DNA of 35,344 bases from an uncultured Curvibacter sp. (GTDB taxonomy: Bacteria > Pseudomonadota > Gammaproteobacteria > Burkholderiales > Burkholderiaceae_C): positions 1 through 35,344 of the forward strand of contig CAILKX010000072.1 in the NCBI GenBank assembly GCA_903834975.1. The letters are read 5' to 3'. Both the position numbers and the translations under genes were made by a program. The notes under the pieces were generated by a model that worked only from the letters and a program-made list of their open reading frames with translations, ran no database searches and was not told the DNA's origin. Below are positions 10,547 through 20,283 of this stretch, one piece after another (the first letter of the stretch is position 1; the number at the start of each line of letters is the position of its first letter).

Positions 10547-11442
10547 GAAGGAGGCCTCTCCAAGCGGGCCCAGCAATCCACAATCAAGCGCGCCGCTTCG
10601 GCTCTGCGGGGACTCGGACGCACCAGCACATCGGCTTGCGCGGGCGTGAAGACACAAACCCGCTGTTCACGCAATGCCCGTAACGTCGACCATCCTGGGC
10701 GTTGTCGCAAGACCTCGGCGCTGCCCTCGCCCACCAAGATCAGGTCGGGGTTGGCGCGAACCACAAACTCGGGGTTTAATTTTGGAAACGGCCCCCACTG
10801 GGCGGGCACAATATTTTTGAAACCCAAGCGGGCCAAGTTTTGCCCCATGAACGAGGCCTCGCTGGCGGCATATGGCCCAGGGCTGACTTCAAAATAAACC
10901 CGCTGGCCTTTGGCTGAAGCGGGCATGGCGTTCGCGACCGCCGCCACGTCAGCTTCCATGGATTGCCAAACCCATGGGGCGTTGTTAACTTGCAGCAATT
11001 GGCCCAGGGCGAGCCACACGCGCTTTAAATCGGCTTCGGTTTTGGGCTCCAAGACCAACACCTTCACGCCCAAATTGATCAATTGATCGACCCCGCTGGC
11101 CGACCTGGCCATCAAGACCACATCAGGCCGCAGCGCCACCACGGCCTCAATGCTGGGGTCCATGCCGCCGCCGAGTTTAGGCAGACGCTGAACCGCGGCG
11201 GGGTAGTTGGAATACCGATCCACACCCACCAACCGCTGGCATTCACCCAAGGCACAAACCGTTTCGGTGAGAGACGGCAAGAGGCTGACGATGCGTTGCG
11301 GGGCACGTTCGAACGACAAAATTTCGCCTCGATCATCGGTGACGCTCAAGGCCACGGCCATGGCCATGGCCACCCCAGGAAGCCACCAAGACAGGCACAA
11401 AAGACCTGCCCCCAGCCAGTGGCCTTTCACCTGGGTGACCAC
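10543..11442 (-). CDS. btuF: periplasmic cobalamin-binding protein
   Basis: Signal-like N-terminus, then RIVSLLPSLTETVCALGECQRLVGVDRYSNYPAAVQRLPKLGGGMDPSIEAVVALRPDVVL. Confidence 0.92.
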   Translation of the reverse strand: MVTQVKGHWLGAGLLCLSWWLPGVAMAMAVALSVTDDRGEILSFERAPQRIVSLLPSLTETVCALGECQRLVGVDRYSNYPAAVQRLPKLGGGMDPSIEAVVALRPDVVLMARSASGVDQLINLGVKVLVLEPKTEADLKRVWLALGQLLQVNNAPWVWQSMEADVAAVANAMPASAKGQRVYFEVSPGPYAASEASFMGQNLARLGFKNIVPAQWGPFPKLNPEFVVRANPDLILVGEGSAEVLRQRPGWSTLRALREQRVCVFTPAQADVLVRPSPRRAEAARLIVDCWARLERPPS

Positions 11443-13313
11443 TTCAATCCCACATAAATGGAACGACCCGGTGTGGCATAGGTGGCGGCCAATTCGTATT
11501 TTTTATCGGTCAAATTGTCGACCCTGGCCAACAGCTGCCAATCGGGCGTCAAAGGCTTGCTGGCATAGAGGTTGAACAAGGTGAAGCCCCCCAAGGCTTG
11601 GGTATTGGCCGCGTCATCGAATCGACGACCTGAGGCTTGGCTTTCGCCCCCCAATGTCCATGTTTCCCACTGCGTATCGGCACCCAACACGCCATGCACT
11701 TGGGCCCTTCTCGGCAACACCTTGCCCGTGGCCAGGTCTTTGGGATTTTGCAAATCCAATGAGGCATGGGTGTTGAACAAGCCCAAGCGTTCTTGTGCCG
11801 AAAAGGTCATCCCCTCCAACAAAGCGCGCCCCACATTGGCATAACAACCATAAGCGGATTGGCAGGCCCCGGGGTCTCCAAAGTTGATCAGGTTCTTTAC
11901 CCTGTTTCGGTAAGCCACCACGCCCAACACCGCACTTTGTTTTTCATAATGGAGACTGATCTCGGCGTTTTGATTGGTCTGCGGCGCCAAGGTTGGGACG
12001 CCGTACAAAGCATATTGCTCATACAGCGTGGGGCTTCTAAAACCCGTGGCCGCAGAAAAGGCCGCCCGCCAATGCGTTGCGAAGCCAAAGCCATAAGCCG
12101 CGCTGGCGGTGTTGTGCCCGCCCGTGACGCTGTTTTGGTCGTGCCTCGCGTTGAGCTGCAAACTGTGTTGTCCAAAATGGGCGCCATAACCCAAGGCCAT
12201 GCCCTGGGTGGTGCGGACCCCTGAACCAGCAATCGGGTCGTAGGACGAGGAAGAGATGAGTTTGTCCTCACGCCCGTCCAAGCTCAAGGTGATTTGGTGG
12301 GGACCCACATGCCAATCGTTCAGCCATAAATAGCTTCGCAAATCGGTTTCATAGGCGCCGTAAGCCGAGTTGATGGCGTTGCTGGTCTCGCTCAGACTGA
12401 CCTGCGTTTTGTAAAAGGCATTCCAATTCGAGAGCCAACTCAAACCGGCGGTGCGTACTTGGTAGTCGAGCAACTGCTGGGGGTCGCCATAACCGTCGTT
12501 GTAAGCCGAGTGGAGGTGGTTGGCCCACCAAGTGGCCTCTACCCTTTGGTCTGGATTGATCTGGAAGCCAAGTCGGGCGTGACCCGAGTCCGATTGGTAG
12601 CCGTCATTTTGAGCAGGGGGCGAGGATGGAATTTGGTTGAAGCCCCTGCTGCGCTCGTGTGTGGCATTCAAGGCGTAATCAAAGGCCCCGCTGGATCCGC
12701 TGATACCGGCTTGTTCTTTAAAAGTGCCGTAGCTGCCCAGGCCCACCGCCACCTCCGGATGTGCGGGACCTTGGCCGACTTTGGAAAAAATTTGAACCAC
12801 GCCGCCCATGGCATCAGAGCCATAAACCGCTGCAGCAGGGCCTCGCAGAACCTCAATGTGGTCAATCATCCCCAAAGGAATGGCCTCCCAGTTGACGCCG
12901 CCTTGCAGGTTTTGTGAATCCAAACGAACGCCGTCGAGGAAAACAGCCGTGAATTCATTGTTGGCGCCTCGAATAAATAGGCTGGTTGCGGCCCCAGCAC
13001 CGCCGGTTCGCGACATTTCAATGCCTGCGACTCGGGCCAGCACATCCCCCAAGCCCACCGCACCGCTGCGGGCCAAGGTGTCATGGTCAATGACGGTGAC
13101 GTCGGCCAAGGTGTCGGTCAACGGCTGCGGGGTGCGGGTGGCTGACACCACAATGGGGGACGCCAAAATTGGAACCGATTTGCTGTTTTCATCGGCGTGG
13201 GCAGGCGCGATCAGGGCCATACTCACCAAGAGTAAGAAGACGAAGAGGGTGAAGAGGACGAAGGGCCTCCAAGACCCAAGGGAATTGCGGCGCGGGGCCG
13301 ATGGATTTTTCAT
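11427..13313 (-). CDS. btuB: TonB-dependent cobalamin receptor
   Basis: MKNPSAPRRNSLGSWRPFVLFTLFVFLLLVSMALIAPAHA signal; TonB box/plug PIVVSATRTPQPLTDTLADVTVID...HIEVLRGPAAAVYGSDAMGGVVQIFSK. Start placed at 13313 because the track's extension reads through the riboswitch. Confidence 0.93.
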   Translation of the reverse strand: MKNPSAPRRNSLGSWRPFVLFTLFVFLLLVSMALIAPAHADENSKSVPILASPIVVSATRTPQPLTDTLADVTVIDHDTLARSGAVGLGDVLARVAGIEMSRTGGAGAATSLFIRGANNEFTAVFLDGVRLDSQNLQGGVNWEAIPLGMIDHIEVLRGPAAAVYGSDAMGGVVQIFSKVGQGPAHPEVAVGLGSYGTFKEQAGISGSSGAFDYALNATHERSRGFNQIPSSPPAQNDGYQSDSGHARLGFQINPDQRVEATWWANHLHSAYNDGYGDPQQLLDYQVRTAGLSWLSNWNAFYKTQVSLSETSNAINSAYGAYETDLRSYLWLNDWHVGPHQITLSLDGREDKLISSSSYDPIAGSGVRTTQGMALGYGAHFGQHSLQLNARHDQNSVTGGHNTASAAYGFGFATHWRAAFSAATGFRSPTLYEQYALYGVPTLAPQTNQNAEISLHYEKQSAVLGVVAYRNRVKNLINFGDPGACQSAYGCYANVGRALLEGMTFSAQERLGLFNTHASLDLQNPKDLATGKVLPRRAQVHGVLGADTQWETWTLGGESQASGRRFDDAANTQALGGFTLFNLYASKPLTPDWQLLARVDNLTDKKYELAATYATPGRSIYVGLKWSPR

Positions 13314-13370
13314 GAAACAAGAACCATTGAATGAATCCCTGCCGGCCTCCCCGCCAGCGTGGACATCACA

Positions 13371-13394
13371 GTGCCCGCTTTTCAAGGCGGGCAC
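13371..13394 (-). promoter_or_regulatory. GC-rich hairpin directly downstream of the cobalamin aptamer (candidate expression platform)
   Basis: Minus strand GTGCCCGC-CTTGAAAA-GCGGGCAC, 8-bp perfect stem, no T-run. Confidence 0.6.
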
Positions 13395-13605
13395 CCCCTT
13401 GTTGGCCGGTATCCGGGCTGGCGGTGCAAACTTTGTCGCCTTCCCAGACGCTTGTTCAGGGCATCCAGTGGCTGTGTTGACAAAGCCGGAATCCAAAGGA
13501 TTCGACCGCTTGACCGTTGCGGGGGCAGCGCAGGTTGGGCCTTGCAAAAGGCCTCCTGCTTCCCGTTGAACTGTGCTTTGCGAACCAAAACACGAGCACC
13601 AACAA
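13395..13605 (-). ncRNA. cobalamin (AdoCbl) riboswitch upstream of btuB
   Basis: Minus strand: GGTGCTCG...AACGGGAA...CTGCCCCCGCAACGGT...GCCACTGG (B12 box)...GGGAAGGCG...GCCAGCCCGGATACCGGCC. Confidence 0.95.
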
Positions 13606-13673
13606 AGCAGATTGTAAGGATTTAGCTGACGGACGGCCTACAATGGCCCCCTGCACTTTCACGACAACCCTTC

Positions 13674-13907
13674 ATGGCCCTGCCCGAAGCACCCAACTTG
13701 GATCAAATCGCCGACCGCGTTGAGCGATTGTTGCTCAGGCACGCGGAGTTGCAGCGAACCAATGCGCTGTTGAGCCAACAAGTTAGCGCCTTGGAGCGCG
13801 AGCGTGACAGCCTGAAGTCGCGTTTGAATGCGGCCCGTTCACGGGTCGACGCTTTGTTGGAGCGACTGCCCACCGCCGTCTTGAATACCCCGCATGAAAC
13901 AAATTGA
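13674..13907 (+). CDS. small coiled-coil protein, TIGR02449/ZapB-like, upstream of zapA
   Basis: MALPEAPNLDQIADRVERLLLRHAELQRTNALLSQQVSALERERDSLKSRLNAARSRVDALLERLP heptad pattern; overlaps zapA. Confidence 0.8.
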   Translation: MALPEAPNLDQIADRVERLLLRHAELQRTNALLSQQVSALERERDSLKSRLNAARSRVDALLERLPTAVLNTPHETN

Positions 13908-14268
13908 AGCCCAAATCATGCAGCAGAGTTATCTGCTGGTTTGCCCCGAAGGCCGCGAAGAGCGGCTGATGCAAGCCGTTCAGCGTTTGGACGCGGCGAT
14001 GGTGAAAATTCGCGATGCGGGCAAAGTCAAAGCACGCGACCGCATCGCCGTGTTGGCGGCCTTGAATTTCGCCTTCGAATTGGGCGACCGAGAGCTTGAA
14101 CCGCCGTCTAACGGAAATCCAACCAGCGGCGCCACTGAAGCCGCCACCGCCTCGGCGCCTGTCTCCGGCGCTTCGAATTCGCCCGCCGCCAGCACGGGCC
14201 ACCAGCGTCTGAATCAACTCCTCACGCAATTGGACGCGGCCTTGGGTCAAGACGGGATGTTGCTTTAA
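13894..14268 (+). CDS. zapA: cell division protein ZapA
   Basis: MKQIEAQIMQQSYLLVCPEGREERLMQAVQRLDAAMVKIRDAGKVKARDRIAVLAALNFAFEL; 6S RNA immediately downstream as in many proteobacteria. Confidence 0.9.
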   Translation: MKQIEAQIMQQSYLLVCPEGREERLMQAVQRLDAAMVKIRDAGKVKARDRIAVLAALNFAFELGDRELEPPSNGNPTSGATEAATASAPVSGASNSPAASTGHQRLNQLLTQLDAALGQDGMLL

Positions 14269-14336
14269 AAACAACAGCCTGGAACCAGGCCAAAAAGTTC
14301 CAGGGAAAAGGCCCTTTATAAACCTACAATGACACC

Positions 14337-14506
14337 GTCTGAGGTGCATGCTGGGCTTTATATTTCCTTGAACCAATGCTCATAGAGCTCGGGCTTGGAA
14401 CATCGTTTGGTGAGCGTGATCATCTCGCGTCAGATGAACCCAACGCCATTCTGACCTCGCCCACCTGAACCCCGGTTCAGGATGCCGGTCCGGTGGCACC
14501 TCAGAC
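14337..14506 (+). ncRNA. ssrS: 6S RNA
   Basis: Terminal stem GTCTGAGGTGC(14337-14347)/GCACCTCAGAC(14496-14506), 11 bp perfect; TTGGTGAGCGTGATC and CACCTGAACCCCGGTTCAGG...GGTGGCACCTCAG resemble E. coli 6S blocks; -10-like TACAAT at 14325-14330; located after zapA. Confidence 0.92.
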
Positions 14507-14536
14507 ACCTTTTCTCTACCCCACCCCAAATACACC

Positions 14537-15346
14537 ATGCTGCAAATTGCCACTTGGAACGTGAACTCGCTCGGCGTTCGATTGCCGCAAGTGTTGGACT
14601 GGTTGCAGGCCAATCCGGTGGAGGCACTGTGTTTGCAAGAGCTGAAATTAACCGACGATAAATTTCCCCACGAAGCCATTCAAGCGGCCGGCTACGAGGC
14701 GCAGGTGTTCGGACAAAAGACCTACAACGGCGTGGCCATTTTGGTGCGCAAGTTCGCCCGCCAAGCCCCCGAAATGAAGCTGAATGTCCGTGACGTGGTG
14801 AAGAACCTCCCCGATTTTGAGGATGAACAGTCGCGTGTGATCGCCTTGACTTTAGAGACACCGCTGGGCGCAGTTCGTTTGGTCAATGGTTATTTCGTCA
14901 ATGGCCAAGCCCCGGACTCGGACAAGTTCAGCTACAAAATGCGCTGGCTGGAGGCGCTTCAAAAAAACCTGGCCGCCGACTTGATCCAACATCCCCAGCT
15001 TTGTTTGGTGGGCGACTTCAACATCACCGCGGACGATCGAGACACCTGGGACCCGGCGGGTTTGCGTGAAACCATTCACCACACCACCGAGGAACGGACG
15101 GCATTCCAAGGCCTTTTGAATCTCGGTTTGCACGACGCCTTTCGCTTGTTTGAAGACGGCCCCAAACATTACTCCTGGTGGGATTACCGTGACCTGGCCT
15201 TCCGACGCAACCGGGGTTTGCGCATCGATTACACCTTGGTCAGCGACGCACTGAAACCCAAGGTCAGCGCTTGCACGATCGACAAAACCCCGCGCAAAAA
15301 CGAGCGGCCCAGCGACCACACGCCGGTGGTCGTTTCCCTGGTTTAA
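14537..15346 (+). CDS. xthA: exodeoxyribonuclease III
   Basis: MLQIATWNVNSLGVRLPQVLDWL; LCLQELKLTD; LCLVGDFNITADDRD; RIDYTLVSDAL; ERPSDHTPVVV. Confidence 0.95.
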   Translation: MLQIATWNVNSLGVRLPQVLDWLQANPVEALCLQELKLTDDKFPHEAIQAAGYEAQVFGQKTYNGVAILVRKFARQAPEMKLNVRDVVKNLPDFEDEQSRVIALTLETPLGAVRLVNGYFVNGQAPDSDKFSYKMRWLEALQKNLAADLIQHPQLCLVGDFNITADDRDTWDPAGLRETIHHTTEERTAFQGLLNLGLHDAFRLFEDGPKHYSWWDYRDLAFRRNRGLRIDYTLVSDALKPKVSACTIDKTPRKNERPSDHTPVVVSLV

Positions 15347-15362
15347 TTTAAATGCGTTGGGC

Positions 15363-16922
15363 TCAGTTTGACTCGAGGCCCAGCTCCTGAATTTTTCTTG
15401 TGATCGTATTGCGCCCGATGCCCAGGCGCACCGCCGCTTCAATGCGCCGTCCACGGGTATTCGCCAGGGTGGTCTGAATTAGTTTGGCTTCAAAGCGCTT
15501 GGTCAGCACCTCCCAAACATCGTTGTGGCCTTGCGCCAGCAATGCGTCCACCTCCGTCTCGAGGCTCTCTTCCCAACCCGGGGAGGGCTCCGCAGAAGCC
15601 CCAAAGGGCATCGTCGGCAGGGTGGCCAAAGACGGCAATGGAGAAGGGGGAAGCGGTGTAGACGCGAACGGTGCCGTCCCCTGCTGTAGACCCGTTGACG
15701 AGGAATCAGAATTCAAGTCGCCTGAATTTTCAATCAAGGGCAGCCCCGTGTGTTGCAACACCTCGGGCGGCAAGTCTTTGGCTTCAATGACTTGGGACGG
15801 TGCCATGACGGTCAGCCAATGGCATATGTTTTCAAGCTGGCGAACATTGCCAGGGAAGTTGAAGCCCATCAACAAATTCAGGGCCGACTCGGCAATTCGC
15901 TTGGCCTCAACGCCCAATTGCTTGGCGCTTTGTTGCAAGAAATGTCGGGTCAGCACCGGGATGTCCTCGCGGCGTTCGCGCAAGGCGGGCAGGCGCAAGC
16001 GAATGACGTTCAAGCGGTGGAACAAGTCTTCGCGGAACACCCCGTCTTTGACACGTTGCTCCAAGTCTTGGTGCGTGGCCGCAATGACCCGAACATTCGT
16101 CTTGATGGCGTTGTGACCACCAACGCGGTAGAAATTACCATCCGACAAAATCCGCAGCAAGCGGGTTTGCAAGTCGAGTGGCATGTCGCCAATTTCGTCC
16201 AAGAACAACGTGCCGCCGTCGGCTTGTTCAAAACGGCCACGCCGCATGGACTGCGCCCCGGTGAACGCCCCACGCTCGTGGCCAAACAATTCGGATTCGA
16301 GCAAATCTTTGGGAATGGCCGCGGTGTTGATGGCCACAAAAGGCCCGCCAGCACGCACCGAGTGCTTGTGCAAAGCACGCGCCACCAACTCTTTGCCGGA
16401 GCCAGATTCACCCGTGATCATGACGGTGACGTTGCTTTGGCTGAGTCGCCCAATGGCCCGAAAAACGTCTTGCATGGCCGGCGCTTGGCCCAGCATTTCT
16501 GGGGCCTCCATGGCGCGGTCTTCGGCCACTTCTTCACGCTGGCTTTCTTCCACGGCGCGGCGAATCAACTCGACCGCTTTGGTCAAATCAAAGGGCTTGG
16601 GCAGGTACTCAAAGGCGCCACCTTGAAAGGCAGAGACCGCACTGTCCAAGTCTGAGAATGCGGTCATGATAATGACCGGCAAACCGGGCAGGCGCCGCTT
16701 GACTTCGTTCAGCAAATCCAGACCCGAGCCGCCCGGCATGCGGATGTCGCTGATCAGCACTTGAGGCGCTTGATCCTGGCTTTCATGGGTCACCGCATCC
16801 AGTGCGGCCAGCACCTCTTTGGGTTGGGTAAAGCTGCGCGTCTGCAAGCCGCTTTTTGATAAGGCCTTTTCCAAGACGAAACGAATCGACTGATCGTCAT
16901 CCACTATCCAAATCGGCTTCAT
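15363..16922 (-). CDS. ntrC: nitrogen regulation response regulator NR(I)
   Basis: Receiver domain, sigma54 AAA+ (GESGSGKELVARALH; GAFTGA), FIS-type HTH AAVRLGIGRNTITRKIQELGL. Confidence 0.96.
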   Translation of the reverse strand: MKPIWIVDDDQSIRFVLEKALSKSGLQTRSFTQPKEVLAALDAVTHESQDQAPQVLISDIRMPGGSGLDLLNEVKRRLPGLPVIIMTAFSDLDSAVSAFQGGAFEYLPKPFDLTKAVELIRRAVEESQREEVAEDRAMEAPEMLGQAPAMQDVFRAIGRLSQSNVTVMITGESGSGKELVARALHKHSVRAGGPFVAINTAAIPKDLLESELFGHERGAFTGAQSMRRGRFEQADGGTLFLDEIGDMPLDLQTRLLRILSDGNFYRVGGHNAIKTNVRVIAATHQDLEQRVKDGVFREDLFHRLNVIRLRLPALRERREDIPVLTRHFLQQSAKQLGVEAKRIAESALNLLMGFNFPGNVRQLENICHWLTVMAPSQVIEAKDLPPEVLQHTGLPLIENSGDLNSDSSSTGLQQGTAPFASTPLPPSPLPSLATLPTMPFGASAEPSPGWEESLETEVDALLAQGHNDVWEVLTKRFEAKLIQTTLANTRGRRIEAAVRLGIGRNTITRKIQELGLESN

Positions 16923-16941
16923 CTCATTCCTTCAATCAATT

Positions 16942-18069
16942 TCAAGGCAAAGGAATCAAAATCTTGAAATCCGTTCGCCCCGGCTCACTGTCGCATTCAA
17001 TCAAACCATGGTGCTGTTGCACAAAGGTTTGCGCCAAATTCAATCCCAAACCCGACCCACCGTCTCGCCCCGAGACCAAGGGGTAAAACAACCGGTCTTT
17101 GATGGCTTCCGGAATACCGGGGCCGTTGTCGATGACATGCAATTCCAATGCCAGCCGATAGCGTTGCTTGCCGAATGTGACTTGACGGGCAATTCGGGTC
17201 TGGAAGGTGATGCAGGCGTCTCCCGCCTGAATGCGATCCGACAAAGCCTGGGCGGCGTTGTGGGCGATGTTCAGCACCGCTTGGATCAATTGTTCGCGGT
17301 CGCCCCTGAGTTCAGGGATGGACGTATCGAAGTCCCGCTCGACCCGGAGCCCTTTGGGAAACTCGGCCACGATCAAAGAGCGCACCCGCTCGCAGACCTC
17401 GTGGATGTTCAAGTCGGCGACCACCTGCGCTCGCCGATGTGGGGCCAACAAACGGTCCACCAGCGTTTGCAGGCGGTCGGCTTCGTGGATGATGACTTGG
17501 GTGTATTCGTTCAGTTCTTTGGAGTGAATGTCCATCTCGAGCAACTGAGCCGCCCCTCGGATGCCCCCCAGAGGATTTTTAATTTCATGGGCCAAATTGC
17601 GAATCAGCTCTTTGTTTGCCAATGCCTGATCGACCAGACGCTCCTCCCGCTCTTGTTTCGCCTGTTGTTCGAGGGGCAGCAACTCGACCAAAGCCTCATT
17701 GGGTTGCATGCCTTGGGCCACGATCACATGCACAGGCACTGCGTCGTGGCTGACCCGTTTGAGCATGCCCTCGTAACGAATGGCCGCAAACGCATTTTCT
17801 CGGGCCCCCGACATGGCTTGTCTGAATGGACTCGGGTCGACAAAGAAGTCGGCAAAATCAACCGCTTCAATGGTGCGACGGGACATGCCGATGGCGTCTT
17901 CCAAGGCCGCGTTGGCATAGAGCACCTGGCCGTCAAACCGGACCACCGCCACCAAGGTGATCAGATAATCGAGCACTTGCCACTGGGGATTGGCTTGCGA
18001 ACGCGGACCTTCGATGGCGCTGGCGATCGTCGACTGCGGCGTTTTGAGGGGTGGTTTTTTCGGTTTCAT
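16942..18069 (-). CDS. ntrB: nitrogen regulation sensor kinase NR(II)
   Basis: PAS region, H-box NLAHEIKNPLGGIRGAAQLLE, N-box NIAHNAAQAL, VIDNGPGIPE, GGSGLGLNLAQTFVQQHHGLIECDSEPGRTDFKILIPL. Confidence 0.95.
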   Translation of the reverse strand: MKPKKPPLKTPQSTIASAIEGPRSQANPQWQVLDYLITLVAVVRFDGQVLYANAALEDAIGMSRRTIEAVDFADFFVDPSPFRQAMSGARENAFAAIRYEGMLKRVSHDAVPVHVIVAQGMQPNEALVELLPLEQQAKQEREERLVDQALANKELIRNLAHEIKNPLGGIRGAAQLLEMDIHSKELNEYTQVIIHEADRLQTLVDRLLAPHRRAQVVADLNIHEVCERVRSLIVAEFPKGLRVERDFDTSIPELRGDREQLIQAVLNIAHNAAQALSDRIQAGDACITFQTRIARQVTFGKQRYRLALELHVIDNGPGIPEAIKDRLFYPLVSGRDGGSGLGLNLAQTFVQQHHGLIECDSEPGRTDFKILIPLP

Positions 18070-18629
18070 TTGAGCCGATTCAATTCATGTTGAAGGCCGG
18101 TCAAATCGGCCTCGTTGCGATCGAGTTGTCTTTTCAATTCAGCCACCCGGTCCAAGTATTTTTGGTGATTTCTGACTTCATCTCCGAGCAGCGGCGGCGC
18201 GCCGTTTTCATAGGCCGCCAGCAGCGCTTGCCGCTGTGACTGAGCGCGCGTCCACTCGGCCTCCAAAATGGCCTTGGCTTCTTGGCGAACTGCCTGCTCG
18301 GGGTTTTCTTTGGATTCTGACCCGATGGCCTCATTGGCCCGCTTGGCTCCCGCGCTGTTTTTAGCCAAGCCATTTTTGTCAGGGTTTTTTTTGTCCATGG
18401 GGGCCTGTTTGGCCAAATCAGGTCCCTTGATCTCGGTCACACTGACGCCTTGCAAAACTTGGCAATCGGGCGCCTTTTTCCCAGTGGGTGTCACCGGTTT
18501 TTGGTTGGTGTATTCGTGGCCACAGCGGTAAATCACTTCTTGCGCCCACACCTGGGGCGTGACCCACAAACCCAGCCAAAAACCCAGCCACAAGACTAAA
18601 CACCGCAGTGAACGATTGATTGGCATCAA
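18066..18629 (-). CDS. DUF4124-like secreted protein with C-terminal coiled coil
   Basis: Signal-like N-terminus; VIYRCGHEYTNQKPVTPTGKKAPDCQVLQGVSVTEIKG; start/stop overlap with ntrB (4 nt). Confidence 0.75.
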   Translation of the reverse strand: MMPINRSLRCLVLWLGFWLGLWVTPQVWAQEVIYRCGHEYTNQKPVTPTGKKAPDCQVLQGVSVTEIKGPDLAKQAPMDKKNPDKNGLAKNSAGAKRANEAIGSESKENPEQAVRQEAKAILEAEWTRAQSQRQALLAAYENGAPPLLGDEVRNHQKYLDRVAELKRQLDRNEADLTGLQHELNRLK

Positions 18630-18680
18630 ATGAGCGTCAACATCGCGTTAACTTGGTTTCGATTCTTAATGGATGAAGGG

Positions 18681-18711
18681 AAAAAAAAGGGCAACCGAAG
18701 CTGCCCTTTTT
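18681..18711 (-). terminator. intrinsic terminator of glnA
   Basis: Minus strand AAAAAGGGCAGC-TTCG-GTTGCCCTTTTTTTT; UUCG-loop GC-rich stem with U-run. Confidence 0.9.
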
Positions 18712-18731
18712 GACTGTGCAGCCTGCTCGGC

Positions 18732-20147
18732 TTACAGAGAGTAGTACATGTCGTATTCGACTGGGTGCACCGCTTGGCGGAAACGGGTCACTTCGGTCAT
18801 CTTCAACTCAATGTAGGCGTCGATCATGCTGTCGGTGAACACACCGCCCTTGGTCAAGAACGCGCGGTCTTTGTCCAAGTGCTCCAAGGCTTGATCCAAG
18901 CTGTGGCAGACGGTTGGCACCAATGCGTCCTCTTCGGGTGGCAAGTGGTACAGGTCCTTGGTGGCTGCTTCGCCAGGATGGATCTTGTTTTCCACGCCGT
19001 CCAAACCGGCCATCAACAAGGCCGAGAAGCACAGGTACGGGTTGGCCATTGGATCGGGGAAGCGGGCTTCCACGCGACGGCCTTTGGGGTTGGCCACGAA
19101 AGGAATGCGGATTGAAGCCGAGCGGTTCTTGGCCGAGTAAGCCAATTTCACAGGCGCTTCAAAACCGGGGACCAAGCGCTTGTAGCTGTTGGTCGAGGGG
19201 TTGGTGATGGCGTTCAAAGCACGGGCGTGCTTGATGATGCCGCCGATGTAGTACAGGGCGTAATCAGACAAGCCCGCATAGCCGTCGCCAGCAAAAAGGT
19301 TTTTGCCGTCTTTCCACACGGATTGGTGCACGTGCATGCCAGAACCGTTGTCGCCCACCAGGGGCTTGGGCATGAAGGTGGCGGTCTTGCCGTAGGCATT
19401 GGCCACGTTCCAGACCACGTATTTCAGACGTTGGGTCCAGTCAGCGCGCTCGACCAAGGTGCTGAACTTGGTGCCAATTTCGTTTTGACCCGCACCGGCC
19501 ACTTCGTGGTGGAACACTTCAACCGGAATGCCAATCGATTCAAGGATCAAAGACATTTCAGCGCGCATGTCTTGCGTGCTGTCAACGGGGGGGACGGGGA
19601 AGTAACCGCCCTTGACGGTGGGACGGTGGCCCCGGTTGCCGCCTTCGAGCTTCGCGCCGGTGTTCCAAGAAGCTTCGTATTCTTCGATTTCGAACATGGA
19701 GCCCGACATGTCGTTCTTCCAACGCACGCCGTCAAAGATGAAGAATTCGGGTTCGGGGCCAAAGTAAGCGGTGTCACCCAAGCCGGAAGCGCGCATAAAG
19801 GCTTCAGCGCGCTTGGCGATGGAGCGGGGATCGCGGTCATAGGCTTTGCCGTCAGCGGGCTCAACCACATCGCAGGTCAAGACCATCGTGGTTTCTTCAA
19901 AGAAGGGGTCGATGATGGCGGTGTTGGCGTCGGGCATCAATTGCATGTCAGAGGCTTCAATGCCTTTCCAACCGGCGATGGAGGAGCCGTCAAAGGCGTG
20001 ACCCGACGTGAACTTGTCTTCGTCAAAATGTGACACCGGCACGGTCACGTGTTGTTCTTTACCACGGGTATCGGTGAAACGGAAATCAACAAATTTGACT
20101 TCTTCGTCCTTCACCAGCTTCATGACGTCAGCGACAGTCTTTGCCAT
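18732..20147 (-). CDS. glnA: glutamine synthetase type I
   Basis: 471 aa; [60 protein letters not shown]. Confidence 0.99.
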   Translation of the reverse strand: MAKTVADVMKLVKDEEVKFVDFRFTDTRGKEQHVTVPVSHFDEDKFTSGHAFDGSSIAGWKGIEASDMQLMPDANTAIIDPFFEETTMVLTCDVVEPADGKAYDRDPRSIAKRAEAFMRASGLGDTAYFGPEPEFFIFDGVRWKNDMSGSMFEIEEYEASWNTGAKLEGGNRGHRPTVKGGYFPVPPVDSTQDMRAEMSLILESIGIPVEVFHHEVAGAGQNEIGTKFSTLVERADWTQRLKYVVWNVANAYGKTATFMPKPLVGDNGSGMHVHQSVWKDGKNLFAGDGYAGLSDYALYYIGGIIKHARALNAITNPSTNSYKRLVPGFEAPVKLAYSAKNRSASIRIPFVANPKGRRVEARFPDPMANPYLCFSALLMAGLDGVENKIHPGEAATKDLYHLPPEEDALVPTVCHSLDQALEHLDKDRAFLTKGGVFTDSMIDAYIELKMTEVTRFRQAVHPVEYDMYYSL

Positions 20148-20187
20148 CAGGTTCTCCTAAGTTGAGGCTTGTAAATAAGGATGCTTA

Positions 20188-20203
20188 TGCAGTTCTTGTG
20201 CCA
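20188..20203 (-). promoter_or_regulatory. sigma54 (-24/-12) promoter of glnA
   Basis: Minus strand TGGCACAAGAACTGCA, compared with TGGCACGNNNNTTGCW; GG-N10-GC spacing kept. Confidence 0.8.
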
Positions 20204-20283
20204 AACCGCAAGGGGCACATTTTGCCTTGCTTGCGCGCTATTTTGAGGAATATTCAAGGAAAGTTGTGGGGCGACTTTTTTAT

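Noticed and set aside
13314-13547. N-terminal extension of the btuB ORF
   Set aside because: It reads through the cobalamin riboswitch; the signal peptide starts at MKNPSAPRR (13313).
17008-18093. 361-aa plus ORF antisense to ntrB
   Set aside because: Long but exactly antisense to a clear histidine kinase; typical GC-rich antisense open frame.
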